Assembly (NCBI GenBank): GCA_038258425.1
Contig: JBBSPV010000010.1
Span: 26,138-90,137 of the forward strand
Origin: DATLGB01 sp038258425
GTDB lineage: Bacteria > Actinomycetota > Thermoleophilia > Solirubrobacterales > Solirubrobacteraceae
DNA: 64,000 nucleotides
Reading direction: 5' to 3'
Part shown: positions 15,386 to 25,304 of the stretch, one piece after another
Numbering within the stretch: the first letter of the stretch is position 1
Layout: every line of letters starts with the position of its first letter
Made by a program: the position numbers and the translations under genes
The notes under the pieces: model-generated
What the model was told of the DNA's origin: nothing
What the model saw: only the letters and a program-made list of their open reading frames with translations
The model's database searches: none

Positions 15386-16501
15386 GTGCGGGTCGCCGTC
15401 GTCGGCGTCGGGCTGATCGGCGGCTCGGTGGCGCTCGCCGCCCGCGCGCGCGCCGGCGCGCACGTGACGGGGTGGGATCCGGGCGACGGCGTGCTCGACG
15501 CCGCCGTCGCCCGCGGCGCGCTCGATGTGCCGGCCGCCTCGCTCGCCGAGGCCGTCGGCGACGCGGAGGTCGTGGTGGTCGGCGTGCCCGTGGCGCGGCT
15601 GGCGGAGGCGGTGGGCGAGGCGCTCGCAGCCGCGCCGGCCGCCGCGGTCGTCACCGACGTCGGCTCGACCAAGCGCGCGGTCACCCAGGCGGCCGCCGCC
15701 GACCCGCGCTTCATCGGCGGTCACCCGCTGGCGGGGGCCGAGAGCGCCGGCGTCGCGCACGCCCGCGCGGACCTGTTCGACGGCGCCACCTGGTACCTGA
15801 CCCCGACGCCGCGGACCGAGGGCGTCCGCTACGACCGCCTCTACCGCTTCCTCTGCGCGCTCGGGGCGCGGCCGCAGGCGCTGGACGCCGCCACCCACGA
15901 CCAGGTCATGGCCGCCGTCAGCCACCTCCCGCACGTGCTCGCCAACGTCCTCGTCGCCCAGGCCGCGCGCGCCCTCGACGAGGGCGGTGAGACGCTCCCG
16001 GCCGTCGGGCCCTCCTTCCGGGACGCCACGCGCGTGGCCGGCGCCCCGAGCGCCGTGTGGGCCGACATCTACGCCTCCAACGCCGACGCGCTCGGCCGCC
16101 TGCTCGACGACACCATCGTCCGGCTCGGCGAGGTGCGCGCGACGCTCGCGGCCGGCGACGCCGCGGCCGTCGCCGCCTGGAACGACGCTGCCGGCGACGA
16201 TCGCCGCCGCCTGCTGGAGGCCCAGCTCACCGGGTCCGACGTCGTCGAGCTGCGGGTCTCGGTCCCCAACCGCCCCGGTGTCGTGGCGGAGCTCGCCCTC
16301 GCGCTCGGCCGGGCCTCCGTCAACATCACCGACATGGCCCTCTATCCCGCCGCCGACCACGCCACGGGCGTCATCGCCCTGTGGGTGGCCGGGGAGCAGG
16401 CGGCGAGCACCGCCGCCGGGCTCGTCGCCGGGCTCGGGCTGCCGGTGGTCAGGAGCGCGCCCGGCGGGCGCCGCGGTGACGAGCGACGCGAGGCCGGATG
16501 A
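15386..16501 (+). CDS. tyrA: Prephenate dehydrogenase with C-terminal ACT domain
   Basis: Oxidises and decarboxylates prephenate to 4-hydroxyphenylpyruvate for tyrosine synthesis, using NAD(P). It has 371 residues from GTG 15386. The Rossmann motif GVGLIGGS is at residues 7-14. STKRAV, GGHPLAGAESAG (catalytic His region) and SHLPHVLAN are conserved. A C-terminal ACT domain (about residues 290-365, VPNRPGVVAELALAL) suggests allosteric feedback by an amino acid. The stop overlaps the aroA ATG. Confidence 0.95.
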   Translation: MRVAVVGVGLIGGSVALAARARAGAHVTGWDPGDGVLDAAVARGALDVPAASLAEAVGDAEVVVVGVPVARLAEAVGEALAAAPAAAVVTDVGSTKRAVTQAAAADPRFIGGHPLAGAESAGVAHARADLFDGATWYLTPTPRTEGVRYDRLYRFLCALGARPQALDAATHDQVMAAVSHLPHVLANVLVAQAARALDEGGETLPAVGPSFRDATRVAGAPSAVWADIYASNADALGRLLDDTIVRLGEVRATLAAGDAAAVAAWNDAAGDDRRRLLEAQLTGSDVVELRVSVPNRPGVVAELALALGRASVNITDMALYPAADHATGVIALWVAGEQAASTAAGLVAGLGLPVVRSAPGGRRGDERREAG

Positions 16502-17808
16502 CGCGGCGCTTCTTCCGGCCCGCGCCGCGCCTGCGCGGGACGCTCGTCGCCCCGCCGGACAAGTCCCTGTCACATCGCGCGGCGCTGCTGGCGGCCATGA
16601 GCGCCGAGCCGGTGCGGGTCACGGGCTACCTGCACGCGGAGGACACGCACTCCACGCTGCGCGCCGTCGAGGCGCTCGGCACGCTCGTGCAGGAGCGCCC
16701 GGACGAGCTCGTGCTGCGCGGGCCCGGGCTGCGCAACGCGGCCGAGCCGGAGGGCGGAGCGGTGATCGACGTCGGCAACGCCGGCACGCTCATCCGGCTC
16801 GTCACGGGGTGGCTCGCCGGCCAGCCCGGCGGCGGGACCTGGACGCTGGACGGCGACGCCTCGATCCGCGCGCGCCCGATGGGCCGGGTCGTCGAGCCCC
16901 TGCGCGGGCTCGGCGCGCAGATCGAGGCCCGCGCGGGCGGCCTCGCGCCGCTCGTGGTGTCCGGCCGCGCCCTGACCGGCGCCCACTACGACATGCCGGT
17001 CGCCTCGGCGCAGGTGAAGTCCGCGCTGCTGCTGGCCGGCATCCTCGCCGACGGCCGCACGAGCGTCCGTGAGCCCGCGCCGAGCCGCGACCACACGGAG
17101 CGCCTGCTGCTGCGCGCCGGCGTCGACGTCCGCCGCGAGGGCGACGTCGTCTCCGTCGGCTGCCACGACGAGCTCGAGCTCGAGGCGATCCACGTGCCCG
17201 GCGACCCGTCCTCGGCGGCCTTCGCCGTCGCCGCCGCGGTGCTCGTCCCCGGGTCGCGGATCGTCGTCGAGGGCATGGCCGCGAACTGGACGCGGGTCGG
17301 CTTCTACCGGATCCTCGAGCGCATGGGCGGCGTCGTCGTCGGGCCGCTCGAGGCTCCGGGCGGCCCGCTCGCCGCCGACGAGCCCGTGTGCGAGCTCGAC
17401 GTCTCCCACGGGCCGCTGGTCGCCACGACGGTCGAGCCCGACGAGGTCCCGCTGGGCATCGACGAGCTGCCCCTCGTGGCGCTGCTCGGCTGCTTCGCCG
17501 AGGGCGAGACCGTCGTCCGCGGCGCGCAGGAGCTGCGTCACAAGGAGTCCGACCGCATCGCCACCGTGGTGGACGGGCTGCGCGGCCTCGGGGCCGACCT
17601 CGAGGCGACGCCGGACGGCTTCGTCGTGCGCGGGACGGGCGGGCTGGAGGGCGGCGTGCTCGAGGCCCACGGCGACCACCGCCTCGCGATGCTCGGCGCG
17701 GTCGCCGGGCTCGCCTCCCGCGCCGGGGTCGAGGTCGTCGGCATGGAGGCCGCCGCGGTCTCCTACCCGGGCTTCGTCGAGGACCTCGCGGGGCTCACCG
17801 GGAGCTGA
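16498..17808 (+). CDS. aroA: 3-phosphoshikimate 1-carboxyvinyltransferase (EPSP synthase)
   Basis: Transfers enolpyruvyl from PEP to shikimate 3-phosphate. It has 436 residues. The shikimate-3-phosphate site DKSLSHR (K22), the NAGTLIRL motif, DHTERLLL, RHKESDRI and GDHRLAM (about residue 392) are all intact. NAGTLIRL replaces the NAGTATR/NAGTAMR form of the glyphosate-sensitive class I enzymes, so inhibitor sensitivity cannot be assumed. The ATG overlaps the tyrA stop. Its 3-prime end overlaps the convergent GH5 gene by 14 bp. Confidence 0.96.
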   Translation: MTRRFFRPAPRLRGTLVAPPDKSLSHRAALLAAMSAEPVRVTGYLHAEDTHSTLRAVEALGTLVQERPDELVLRGPGLRNAAEPEGGAVIDVGNAGTLIRLVTGWLAGQPGGGTWTLDGDASIRARPMGRVVEPLRGLGAQIEARAGGLAPLVVSGRALTGAHYDMPVASAQVKSALLLAGILADGRTSVREPAPSRDHTERLLLRAGVDVRREGDVVSVGCHDELELEAIHVPGDPSSAAFAVAAAVLVPGSRIVVEGMAANWTRVGFYRILERMGGVVVGPLEAPGGPLAADEPVCELDVSHGPLVATTVEPDEVPLGIDELPLVALLGCFAEGETVVRGAQELRHKESDRIATVVDGLRGLGADLEATPDGFVVRGTGGLEGGVLEAHGDHRLAMLGAVAGLASRAGVEVVGMEAAAVSYPGFVEDLAGLTGS

Positions 17809-19297
17809 CCCGCAGGGCCCAGCGCCCGCCGCTGGCGCGCGCCGAGATCCGGGTGCCGCCCGGCACCCGCGCGCGGCGCAGCGCCCGGAAGCCGCGCACC
17901 CGGACGCGGAGGGCCCGGGCCGGGACGAACGCCCGCAGCCGCCCCGTCCCGCGCCGGGCGACGCCCGTGGCGCTGAGGATGCCGGGACCCGGGCGCCAGC
18001 CGACGCGGGTCAGTCGCCCCGGCGCGGCGCGGACGATGCCGTGGCGCAGGTCGCGTACGAGGGCCCGGTGCTCGCCGGCGATCCGGTTGGCGCCCGCGGC
18101 GCAGTCCATGGCGAACATGCTCCACGGCGGCGTGGGGGAGGCGGCGCCCTCGCGCCGGGTCAGGACGTCGTGCGGATCGCCGCAGGACTGCTTCCAGGTC
18201 CACAGGGTGGCCGAGATGCGGTAGCGGTCCTGCAGCGCCTGGTGCGCGAGGAACAGCTCGTCCGAGCCGGGCTCGGCCCGCGCCGGGTCGCCGCCCCACT
18301 CGCCGGTGAGCACCGGCGCGCCGCCGAAGCGGCGCGCCTCGCGCCGGGCGACGGCGAACGAGGCGGCGCGCGGCCGCGCGGGCGTGCCGAAGCTCCCCTG
18401 GTACAGGTGGGGCGCGTAGACGGCGTCGCGGTCACGGGCGAAGCGTGGCGGCGGGCCCGCGCCGACGACGGACCACAGCACGCCGGGCTCGAAGAGCACG
18501 AGGTGTCGGAAGCCGCGGCCGGCCCGCTCGCCGCCCCGGACGGCGGCGAAGGCGCGGGCGTAGAAGCGGCCGAGGGCGGCCTGCTCGCCCGCGCTGAGCG
18601 CGCCGGGCTCGTTCATGAGATCGAAGCCGGCCACCGCGTCTGCGCGGGCGAAGCGGCGCGCGAGGTGACCGAGCATGCGGACGTAGCGGGTCTGGATCCC
18701 CGTCCCGTCCGCCGCAGGACGGTCGGCCCAGAACGCCGCCCACGCCGTTCGCACGGCTGTCCCGAGCTCCCGGGTGCCCGCGTAGCAGCGCGCAGCGCCG
18801 CCGGCGAGCGTCGCCCAGCCGGGCGCGCCGTCCCAGCCGAGCGCCGGCCGGCTGCCCGGCGGGCAGGCCTCGCCCGGCCGCGCGGCGAGCGTCTTGCCCC
18901 AGGCGTCCTGGTGGACGTCGACCAGGCTGTAGACGCCGCGGGCGCGCAGCCGGCGCACGGTGCGTGCCACCCGGTCCAGGTAGGCCGCGTCGTAGCGCCC
19001 CGGGGCGGGCTCGATCCGCGACCAGGAGACGATCAGCCGCACCGCGTTCCAGCCCAGGGCCTGGATGCGGTCGGCGTCGGCGGCGCCGAAGGGCAGCACG
19101 GGCGCCGCCGCGGTGCCCTGCCAGTAGTCGCCGAGGGCGTTGACGTTGACGCCGCGCAGCAGCACCTCGCGGCCGCGGTCGTCGGCGATCCGCCCACCAC
19201 GCGCCGGGTCCGGCTCGGCGTGCAGGCGCGGGAGCGCGGAGGCGCCGGTCGGGGCCGCGAGCGCCACGAGCAGGACGAGGACGACGGCCGGGCGCAC
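17795..19297 (-). CDS. Secreted glycoside hydrolase family 5, endoglycoceramidase-like
   Basis: A 500-residue secreted glycosidase. The N-terminus is a signal peptide (VVLVLLVALAAPTGASA). The GH5 barrel opens with LLRGVNVNALGDYW. The acid/base glutamate is in FDLMNEP (about residue 229) and the nucleophile in TGEWGGD (about 331). The overall pattern, including VLLRGVNVN and the cysteine-bearing inserts, resembles endoglycoceramidase-type GH5 enzymes that cut glycans from glycolipids; this subfamily assignment is tentative. The last ~100 residues are basic and beta-rich. GTG 19297 is chosen because a TATCTT box ends 6 nt upstream. Confidence 0.85.
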   Translation of the reverse strand: MRPAVVLVLLVALAAPTGASALPRLHAEPDPARGGRIADDRGREVLLRGVNVNALGDYWQGTAAAPVLPFGAADADRIQALGWNAVRLIVSWSRIEPAPGRYDAAYLDRVARTVRRLRARGVYSLVDVHQDAWGKTLAARPGEACPPGSRPALGWDGAPGWATLAGGAARCYAGTRELGTAVRTAWAAFWADRPAADGTGIQTRYVRMLGHLARRFARADAVAGFDLMNEPGALSAGEQAALGRFYARAFAAVRGGERAGRGFRHLVLFEPGVLWSVVGAGPPPRFARDRDAVYAPHLYQGSFGTPARPRAASFAVARREARRFGGAPVLTGEWGGDPARAEPGSDELFLAHQALQDRYRISATLWTWKQSCGDPHDVLTRREGAASPTPPWSMFAMDCAAGANRIAGEHRALVRDLRHGIVRAAPGRLTRVGWRPGPGILSATGVARRGTGRLRAFVPARALRVRVRGFRALRRARVPGGTRISARASGGRWALRVSSR

Positions 19298-19303
19298 GGG
19301 CGG

Positions 19304-19309
19304 AAGATA
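19304..19309 (-). promoter_or_regulatory. -10 box of the GH5 gene, overlapping that of cmk
   Basis: TATCTT on the minus strand ends 6 nt before the GH5 GTG. Two bases (19308-19309) are shared with the cmk box on the other strand, so polymerase could occupy only one at a time. Confidence 0.5.
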
Positions 19310-19313
19310 GTCT
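19308..19313 (+). promoter_or_regulatory. -10 box of cmk (leaderless type)
   Basis: TAGTCT ends 6 nt before the cmk GTG. Only 22 bp separate the divergent start codons. Confidence 0.5.
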
Positions 19314-19319
19314 CGGGCG

Positions 19320-19910
19320 GTGGTCATCGCCATCGACGGGCCCGCCGGAGCGGGGAAGTCCAGCGTGGCGCGCGCGGTCGCCGCGCGACTCGGCTTCACC
19401 TACCTCGACACGGGCGCGATGTACCGCGTGGTCGGCCTCGCGGGGGGCACTAACGTCGACATCGCCCTCGACGGGGAACGCGTCCTGCTCGACGGGCGCG
19501 ACGTGAGGAAGGAGATCCGCACCGCCGCGGCGTCGGAGGCGGCGTCGCGGGTGGCCGCCGATCCGGCCGTGCGCGAGGCGCTCGTGGCCAAGCAGCAGGC
19601 GCTGCTCGCCCACGGCGACTGGGTCGCGGAGGGCCGCGACATCGCCCTCGTGGTCGCCCCGGAGGCCGAGCTCAAGGTCTTCCTCACCGCCGATGCACGC
19701 GAGCGTGCGCGCCGCCGCGCCGGCGACCTCGGTGCCGACGTCGAGACCGTGCTGCGCGAGCAGGCGCTGCGCGACGAGCGCGATCAGGCCTCGGGCGGGC
19801 GCACCGTGCTGGCTCCCGCACCCGGCGCTACCGCCCTCGACACCACCGGCATGACGCTCGACGAGGTCGTCGAGGCCATCGCCCGCCTGGCCGAGGCGCA
19901 GCGGCGATGA
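19320..19910 (+). CDS. cmk: Cytidylate kinase, compact form
   Basis: Phosphorylates CMP and dCMP. The P-loop GPAGAGKSS is at residues 6-14, followed by YLDTGAMYR, VAEGRDIA and RDERDQ. The protein has 196 residues, against about 225 for typical bacterial CMK. About 25 residues are missing after DTGAMYRVVGLA, in the region that normally begins the NMP-binding domain. The frame is intact and the other motifs are present, so this looks like a shortened but functional enzyme. Its stop overlaps the der start. Confidence 0.92.
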   Translation: MVIAIDGPAGAGKSSVARAVAARLGFTYLDTGAMYRVVGLAGGTNVDIALDGERVLLDGRDVRKEIRTAAASEAASRVAADPAVREALVAKQQALLAHGDWVAEGRDIALVVAPEAELKVFLTADARERARRRAGDLGADVETVLREQALRDERDQASGGRTVLAPAPGATALDTTGMTLDEVVEAIARLAEAQRR

Positions 19911-21292
19911 AGGTCGCGATCCTCGGCTACCCGAACGTCGGCAAGTCCTCGCTCGTGAACCGGCTCACCCAGAGCCGCGAGGCGGTCGTGCACGAGACGG
20001 CCGGCGTCACGCGCGACCGGCGCGAGCTCGCGACGGACTGGAACGGCCGCCGGCTGACGCTCATCGACACGGGCGGCATCGATCTCGGCGAGCACGACCC
20101 GCTGACGGTCTCCATCGCCGACCAGGCCCGCGCCGCGCTGCTCGACGCCGACGTCGCGGTGCTCGTCGTCGACGCCCGCGCCGGCCAGCGCCCGGGGGAC
20201 GCGGAGATCGCCGACATCCTGCGCCGTTGGAACGGGCCGACGCTCGTGGCCGCCAACAAGGTCGACGGGCCGGGCGACATCCCGCTCGCCGTCGACTTCT
20301 ACGGGCTCGGGCTCGGCGAGCCGCTGCCCGTGTCCGCCGCCCAGGGCCTCGGGACGGGCGACCTGCTCGACGCCATCGTCGGCGCCGGCCCGGACGGCGA
20401 CGACGCGACGGTGCAGGACGAGGGCGTCATCCGTCTCGCACTCATCGGCCGGCCCAACGTCGGCAAGTCGTCCCTGCTGAACACGTTCCTCGGCTTCGAG
20501 CGGACCATCGTCTCCGAGGTCCCCGGCACGACGCGCGACCCGATCGACATCGAGCTGGAGTTCGCCCTGCCGGCCGCGCCGGCGGACACCGGCGAGCGCC
20601 GTCGGCTGCGGCTCGTCGACACGGCCGGCATCCGCCGCGCCGCGAAGGTCTCGGAGTCCGTCGAGTACTACACCGCGTTGCGCTCCCAGCGGGCGGCCGA
20701 GCGCGCCGACGTCGCGCTCGTGGTGTGCGACGCCACGGACGGGGTCACGAGCCAGGATCTGCGCATCGCCGACCTCGCGATGACCACGGGCTGCGCCACC
20801 GCCCTCGTGCTCAACAAGTGGGATCTCACGAGCGGCGATCCGAACTCGGCCGATGCCTACGGCATGGCGCGAGCTGTCGACCTCGACGCCGAACGCGCCA
20901 CCGTGCTGCGCAAGCTGCGCCTGCGGCCGAAGGTCCTGACCGCGTCGGCGCTCACCGGCCGCCACGTGCAGCGGCTGCTGGTCGAGGCCGTCTCGCTCGC
21001 CGACCGCCGGGCCAAGCGCATCCCGACGCCCGAGCTGAACAAGTTTCTCGCCGACATCGTGCAGATCCGCCAGCCGCCGGCCAAGCAGGGACACCGCCTG
21101 AAGCTCCTCTACGGGGCCCAGATCGGCGTCGGGCCGCCCCGCTTTTCCATCCAGGTCAACTCGCGCACGCGCGTGACGCGCGACTACGCGTACTTCATCG
21201 AGAATCGCCTGCGGGAGCGCTACGGGCTCGACGGCATCCCGCTGATCATCGACTTCAACGAGCGCAAGCAGCGCCGCCGGTTCGACGCCTAG
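19907..21292 (+). CDS. der: Ribosome-associated GTPase Der (EngA)
   Basis: Tandem-domain GTPase needed for 50S subunit assembly. It has 461 residues. The first G domain carries GYPNVGKSS (residues 6-14), the second GRPNVGKSS (about 181), each with DTGGI or DTAGIRR and NKVD or NKWD motifs. The C-terminal KH-like domain (RIPTPELNKFL, DYAYFIENRLRE) is complete. ATG overlaps the cmk stop, the usual cmk-der order in actinobacteria, where the two may be fused or adjacent. Confidence 0.97.
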   Translation: MKVAILGYPNVGKSSLVNRLTQSREAVVHETAGVTRDRRELATDWNGRRLTLIDTGGIDLGEHDPLTVSIADQARAALLDADVAVLVVDARAGQRPGDAEIADILRRWNGPTLVAANKVDGPGDIPLAVDFYGLGLGEPLPVSAAQGLGTGDLLDAIVGAGPDGDDATVQDEGVIRLALIGRPNVGKSSLLNTFLGFERTIVSEVPGTTRDPIDIELEFALPAAPADTGERRRLRLVDTAGIRRAAKVSESVEYYTALRSQRAAERADVALVVCDATDGVTSQDLRIADLAMTTGCATALVLNKWDLTSGDPNSADAYGMARAVDLDAERATVLRKLRLRPKVLTASALTGRHVQRLLVEAVSLADRRAKRIPTPELNKFLADIVQIRQPPAKQGHRLKLLYGAQIGVGPPRFSIQVNSRTRVTRDYAYFIENRLRERYGLDGIPLIIDFNERKQRRRFDA

Positions 21293-21309
21293 CCGCCGGA
21301 GGCGCCCGC

Positions 21310-21315
21310 TAGGGT
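21310..21315 (+). promoter_or_regulatory. -10 box of metK (leaderless type)
   Basis: TAGGGT ends 11 nt before the metK ATG. No SAM riboswitch is possible in the 34-bp gap. Confidence 0.5.
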
Positions 21316-21326
21316 GGCGCGCGCCT

Positions 21327-22556
<1,230 letters not shown>

Positions 22557-22575
22557 GGGCGCCGCCGGGACGCCG

Positions 22576-23427
22576 GTGCGCCGTCGCCTCGCCCTGCTCG
22601 CGGTCGCCGCCGCGGCCCTCGGCGGCTGCGGCGGCGGCGCGAAGTCCGGCGGCGGGCCGGGCCCGTCGAACTCGCCACCGCCGACCCGGCCGCGGATCGA
22701 CCTGAATGCTGACCACGCAGCCGTGGCGGCGCGCATGCGCGTCCCCATCCTCTGCTACCACCAGCTTCGACCGCAGACGGGCGCCGACTCCGCTGTCGAC
22801 CGGCAGTACATCATGCCGCCGGCTCGCTTCAAGGCCGAGCTCGACGCGCTCGTACGGCGCGGGTACCACACGATCACCCCGGACCAGCTGCTCGCCCATC
22901 TCACGACGGGCGCCCGGCTGCCGGCGCGGCCGGTGCTGCTGAGCTTCGACGACGCCGACGACGACCAGTACCGGCTCGCGCTGCCGGCGCTGCGCCGCCG
23001 GCACATGACCGCGACGTTCTTCGTCATGACCGTCGTGCTCGGCAACGACGGCTACATGACCCGCGGCCAGGTCCGCCGCCTGGATCGCGCCGGGATGACC
23101 GTCGCCGCCCACACCTGGGACCACCACCGCGTCGACGAGTACGCCGGCGACGACTGGCGCACGCAGATCGACGAGCCCACGCGAGAACTGGCGCGCATCG
23201 TCGGGCATCCGGTCCGCTACTTCGCCTACCCGTTCGGCGTGTGGTCGCCCGACGCCTTCGCCCACCTGCGCGAAGCGGGCCTCCGGGCGGCCTTCCAGCT
23301 CACGGAGAAGCCGATCTCCTTCGCCGACCCGTTGATGACCATCCGCCGCAAGATCGCCGACCCGCAGTGGTCGACCCGCGACTTCGAGCGCGAGCTGCGC
23401 AGCGGGTTCCTCAAGGTCGCGGCGTAG
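22576..23427 (+). CDS. Polysaccharide deacetylase (NodB/CE4) lipoprotein
   Basis: A 283-residue exported protein. The N-terminus is a lipoprotein signal with lipobox LGGC (Cys about residue 18). A Ser/Pro linker leads to a CE4 domain: motif 1 is LSFDDADDDQ in place of the usual TFDDG, and motif 2 HTWDHH supplies metal-binding histidines. YFAYPFGVWSPDA is motif 3. It is expected to remove acetyl groups from cell-surface polysaccharide or peptidoglycan outside the membrane. The altered motif 1 may change activity. It follows metK closely and may share its transcript. Confidence 0.88.
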   Translation: MRRRLALLAVAAAALGGCGGGAKSGGGPGPSNSPPPTRPRIDLNADHAAVAARMRVPILCYHQLRPQTGADSAVDRQYIMPPARFKAELDALVRRGYHTITPDQLLAHLTTGARLPARPVLLSFDDADDDQYRLALPALRRRHMTATFFVMTVVLGNDGYMTRGQVRRLDRAGMTVAAHTWDHHRVDEYAGDDWRTQIDEPTRELARIVGHPVRYFAYPFGVWSPDAFAHLREAGLRAAFQLTEKPISFADPLMTIRRKIADPQWSTRDFERELRSGFLKVAA

Positions 23428-23619
23428 GGCTCCACACGCGGGGTCACGCGCCGTGCCACCCGGCGGGTTCGACGACGTGGTGCGGCCCGCGGTCCCGGGC
23501 GGTCCACCGTCCCGCGCACGGGGGCGCCTGGTCGACGTGGTGTTGGCCGTGGGCTCACCGGCGTCCGGCGGTCGACTGGGGGCGGCACCCCACTACTTAC
23601 CGGAGATACGGAAAGGCGG

Positions 23620-23647
23620 TTGACCAAGGACGACGCGCCGATAGGTT
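23620..23647 (+). promoter_or_regulatory. SigA-type promoter of the M28 peptidase gene
   Basis: TTGACC (23620-23625), a 16-bp spacer and TAGGTT (23642-23647) form the best -35/-10 pair in the window. The start would be near 23654, giving a ~75-nt leader with the ribosome binding site GAGAGGAA. The rest of the 23428-23728 gap holds no gene that I can support. Confidence 0.6.
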
Positions 23648-23728
23648 GCCGCGAAGTCAAGGGGAGTCGCGCGCGCCCGGACCACCGGGGTCCGGGTGTC
23701 GTGCCCGCATTCGAGAGGAAGTTCCCGC

Positions 23729-25300
23729 ATGGTCCATCGCGACCGTTGGGCACGCCGCGCGCTGATCGCGGCCTGCCTGTCCGTCCTGGCCTTCGTCGCC
23801 GCGCTCGCGCCGACGACAGCCGACGCCCGGCCGGCCGCCAAGGCGAAGGCCAAGGCCGTTCCGGCCAAGCAGATCCGCAAGGCCTCGCGCCAGCTGCAGC
23901 GGGCCGTGACGCTCGGTGGTGTCCAGTCGCACCTCAAGCGGCTGCAGCGCATCGGCACCGCCTTCGGCGGCAACCGCTTCGCCGGCACGGGCGGCTTCGA
24001 CGCCTCCGCGCAGTACGTCTACGACGAGCTCAAGGCCGCCGGCTACAAGCCGAGGTTCGATCCCTTCGAGTTCCAGTCCTTCACCGAGAACGCGCCGACG
24101 GCCTTCCAGCGAGTCTCGCCCGACCCGGCGGTGTTCGTCGACGGGACCGACTTCTCCGTCCTGGAGTACTCGGGCTCGGGTGACGTCACCGGCGAGCTCG
24201 AGGCGCCGTCCGGCAGCCCGCTCGGCTGCGACGCATCCGACTTCACCGGCTTCACCGCCGGCAAGGTCGCCTACGTCAACCGCGGCTCGTGCACGTTCCG
24301 GATCAAGGTGACCAACGCCGCGGCCGCGGGCGCCTCGGGCATCGTCATCGCCAACAACGAGCCCGGCGTGCTCAACGGGACGCTCGGTGCCGACGAGGGC
24401 GAGGCGGCGATCCCCGGGGTCGGCATCTCGCAGGAGCTCGGCACCGCGCTCGCGGCCCAGGTCGCCGCCGGGCCCGTCTCCGTCGAGATCGCGGTCGACG
24501 CGACGGTGGAGACGACGCAGACGCGCAACGTCATCGCCGAGACGGCGGGCGGGGACCCGAACAACGTCGTCTTCCTCGGCGCACACCTGGATTCGGTGAA
24601 CGCCGGCCCGGGCATCAACGACAACGGCAGCGGCAGCGCGGGCATCCTCGAGGTCGCCCGGCAGCTGAAGAAGATCGGCACGCCGACGAACAAGGTGCGC
24701 TTCGCGTGGTGGAGCGCCGAGGAGTCCGGCCTGGTCGGCTCGACGGACTACGTCAGCCGCCTCACGCCGGCGCAGTCGCTGAAGATCGGCCTGTACCTGA
24801 ACTTCGACATGATCGGCTCGCCGAACTACGCTCGGTTCATCTACGACGGCGACAACTCGACGGGCGAGGGCGCCGTCGGGCCTCCCGGCTCGGACGGCAT
24901 CGAGGCGAACTTCGAGGCCTTCTTCGCCAAGCAGCACCTGGCGACGGAGCCCACGGCGTTCGACGGCCGCTCGGACTACGGGCCGTTCATCGACGTCGGC
25001 GTGCCGTCGGGTGGCCTGTTCACCGGAGCCGAGGAGGTCAAGACGCCGGCGCAGGTGGCGCTCTACGGCGGCACGGCGGGCGAGGCGTTCGACCCGTGCT
25101 ACCACCAGGCGTGCGACACGTACGCCAACGTCAACGGCGAGGTGCTCGACGTGATGTCGGACGCCGTGGCCGATGCGACGGCGACCTACGCGCTCGATAC
25201 GAGCTCGGTCGACGGCCGTACCGACCCCGCCCGGCTCAAGGCCGCTCCGGGCTTCGGGACCCGCCGCGCGCCGTACGCGGGCGCCGACCTGGCCCGGTAG
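23729..25300 (+). CDS. Secreted M28-family aminopeptidase with PA domain
   Basis: A 523-residue extracellular zinc peptidase. The signal peptide (LIAACLSVLAFVAALAPTTADA) is followed by a Lys/Ala-rich stretch, a protease-associated domain (about 120-250; AAAAGASGIVIANNEPG) and the M28 domain. Zinc ligands and catalytic residues are visible: H in LGAHLDS, D in NDNGSGSAG, the EE pair in SAEESGL, D in FDMIGS and H in CYHQAC. The organisation matches Streptomyces aminopeptidase S / aminopeptidase Y relatives. ATG 23729 is chosen because GAGAGGAA (23713-23720) lies 8 nt upstream. Confidence 0.92.
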   Translation: MVHRDRWARRALIAACLSVLAFVAALAPTTADARPAAKAKAKAVPAKQIRKASRQLQRAVTLGGVQSHLKRLQRIGTAFGGNRFAGTGGFDASAQYVYDELKAAGYKPRFDPFEFQSFTENAPTAFQRVSPDPAVFVDGTDFSVLEYSGSGDVTGELEAPSGSPLGCDASDFTGFTAGKVAYVNRGSCTFRIKVTNAAAAGASGIVIANNEPGVLNGTLGADEGEAAIPGVGISQELGTALAAQVAAGPVSVEIAVDATVETTQTRNVIAETAGGDPNNVVFLGAHLDSVNAGPGINDNGSGSAGILEVARQLKKIGTPTNKVRFAWWSAEESGLVGSTDYVSRLTPAQSLKIGLYLNFDMIGSPNYARFIYDGDNSTGEGAVGPPGSDGIEANFEAFFAKQHLATEPTAFDGRSDYGPFIDVGVPSGGLFTGAEEVKTPAQVALYGGTAGEAFDPCYHQACDTYANVNGEVLDVMSDAVADATATYALDTSSVDGRTDPARLKAAPGFGTRRAPYAGADLAR

Positions 25301-25304
25301 TCCC

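Noticed and set aside
21293..21326. SAM riboswitch before metK
   Set aside because: The gap is 34 bp and contains a leaderless-type promoter box.
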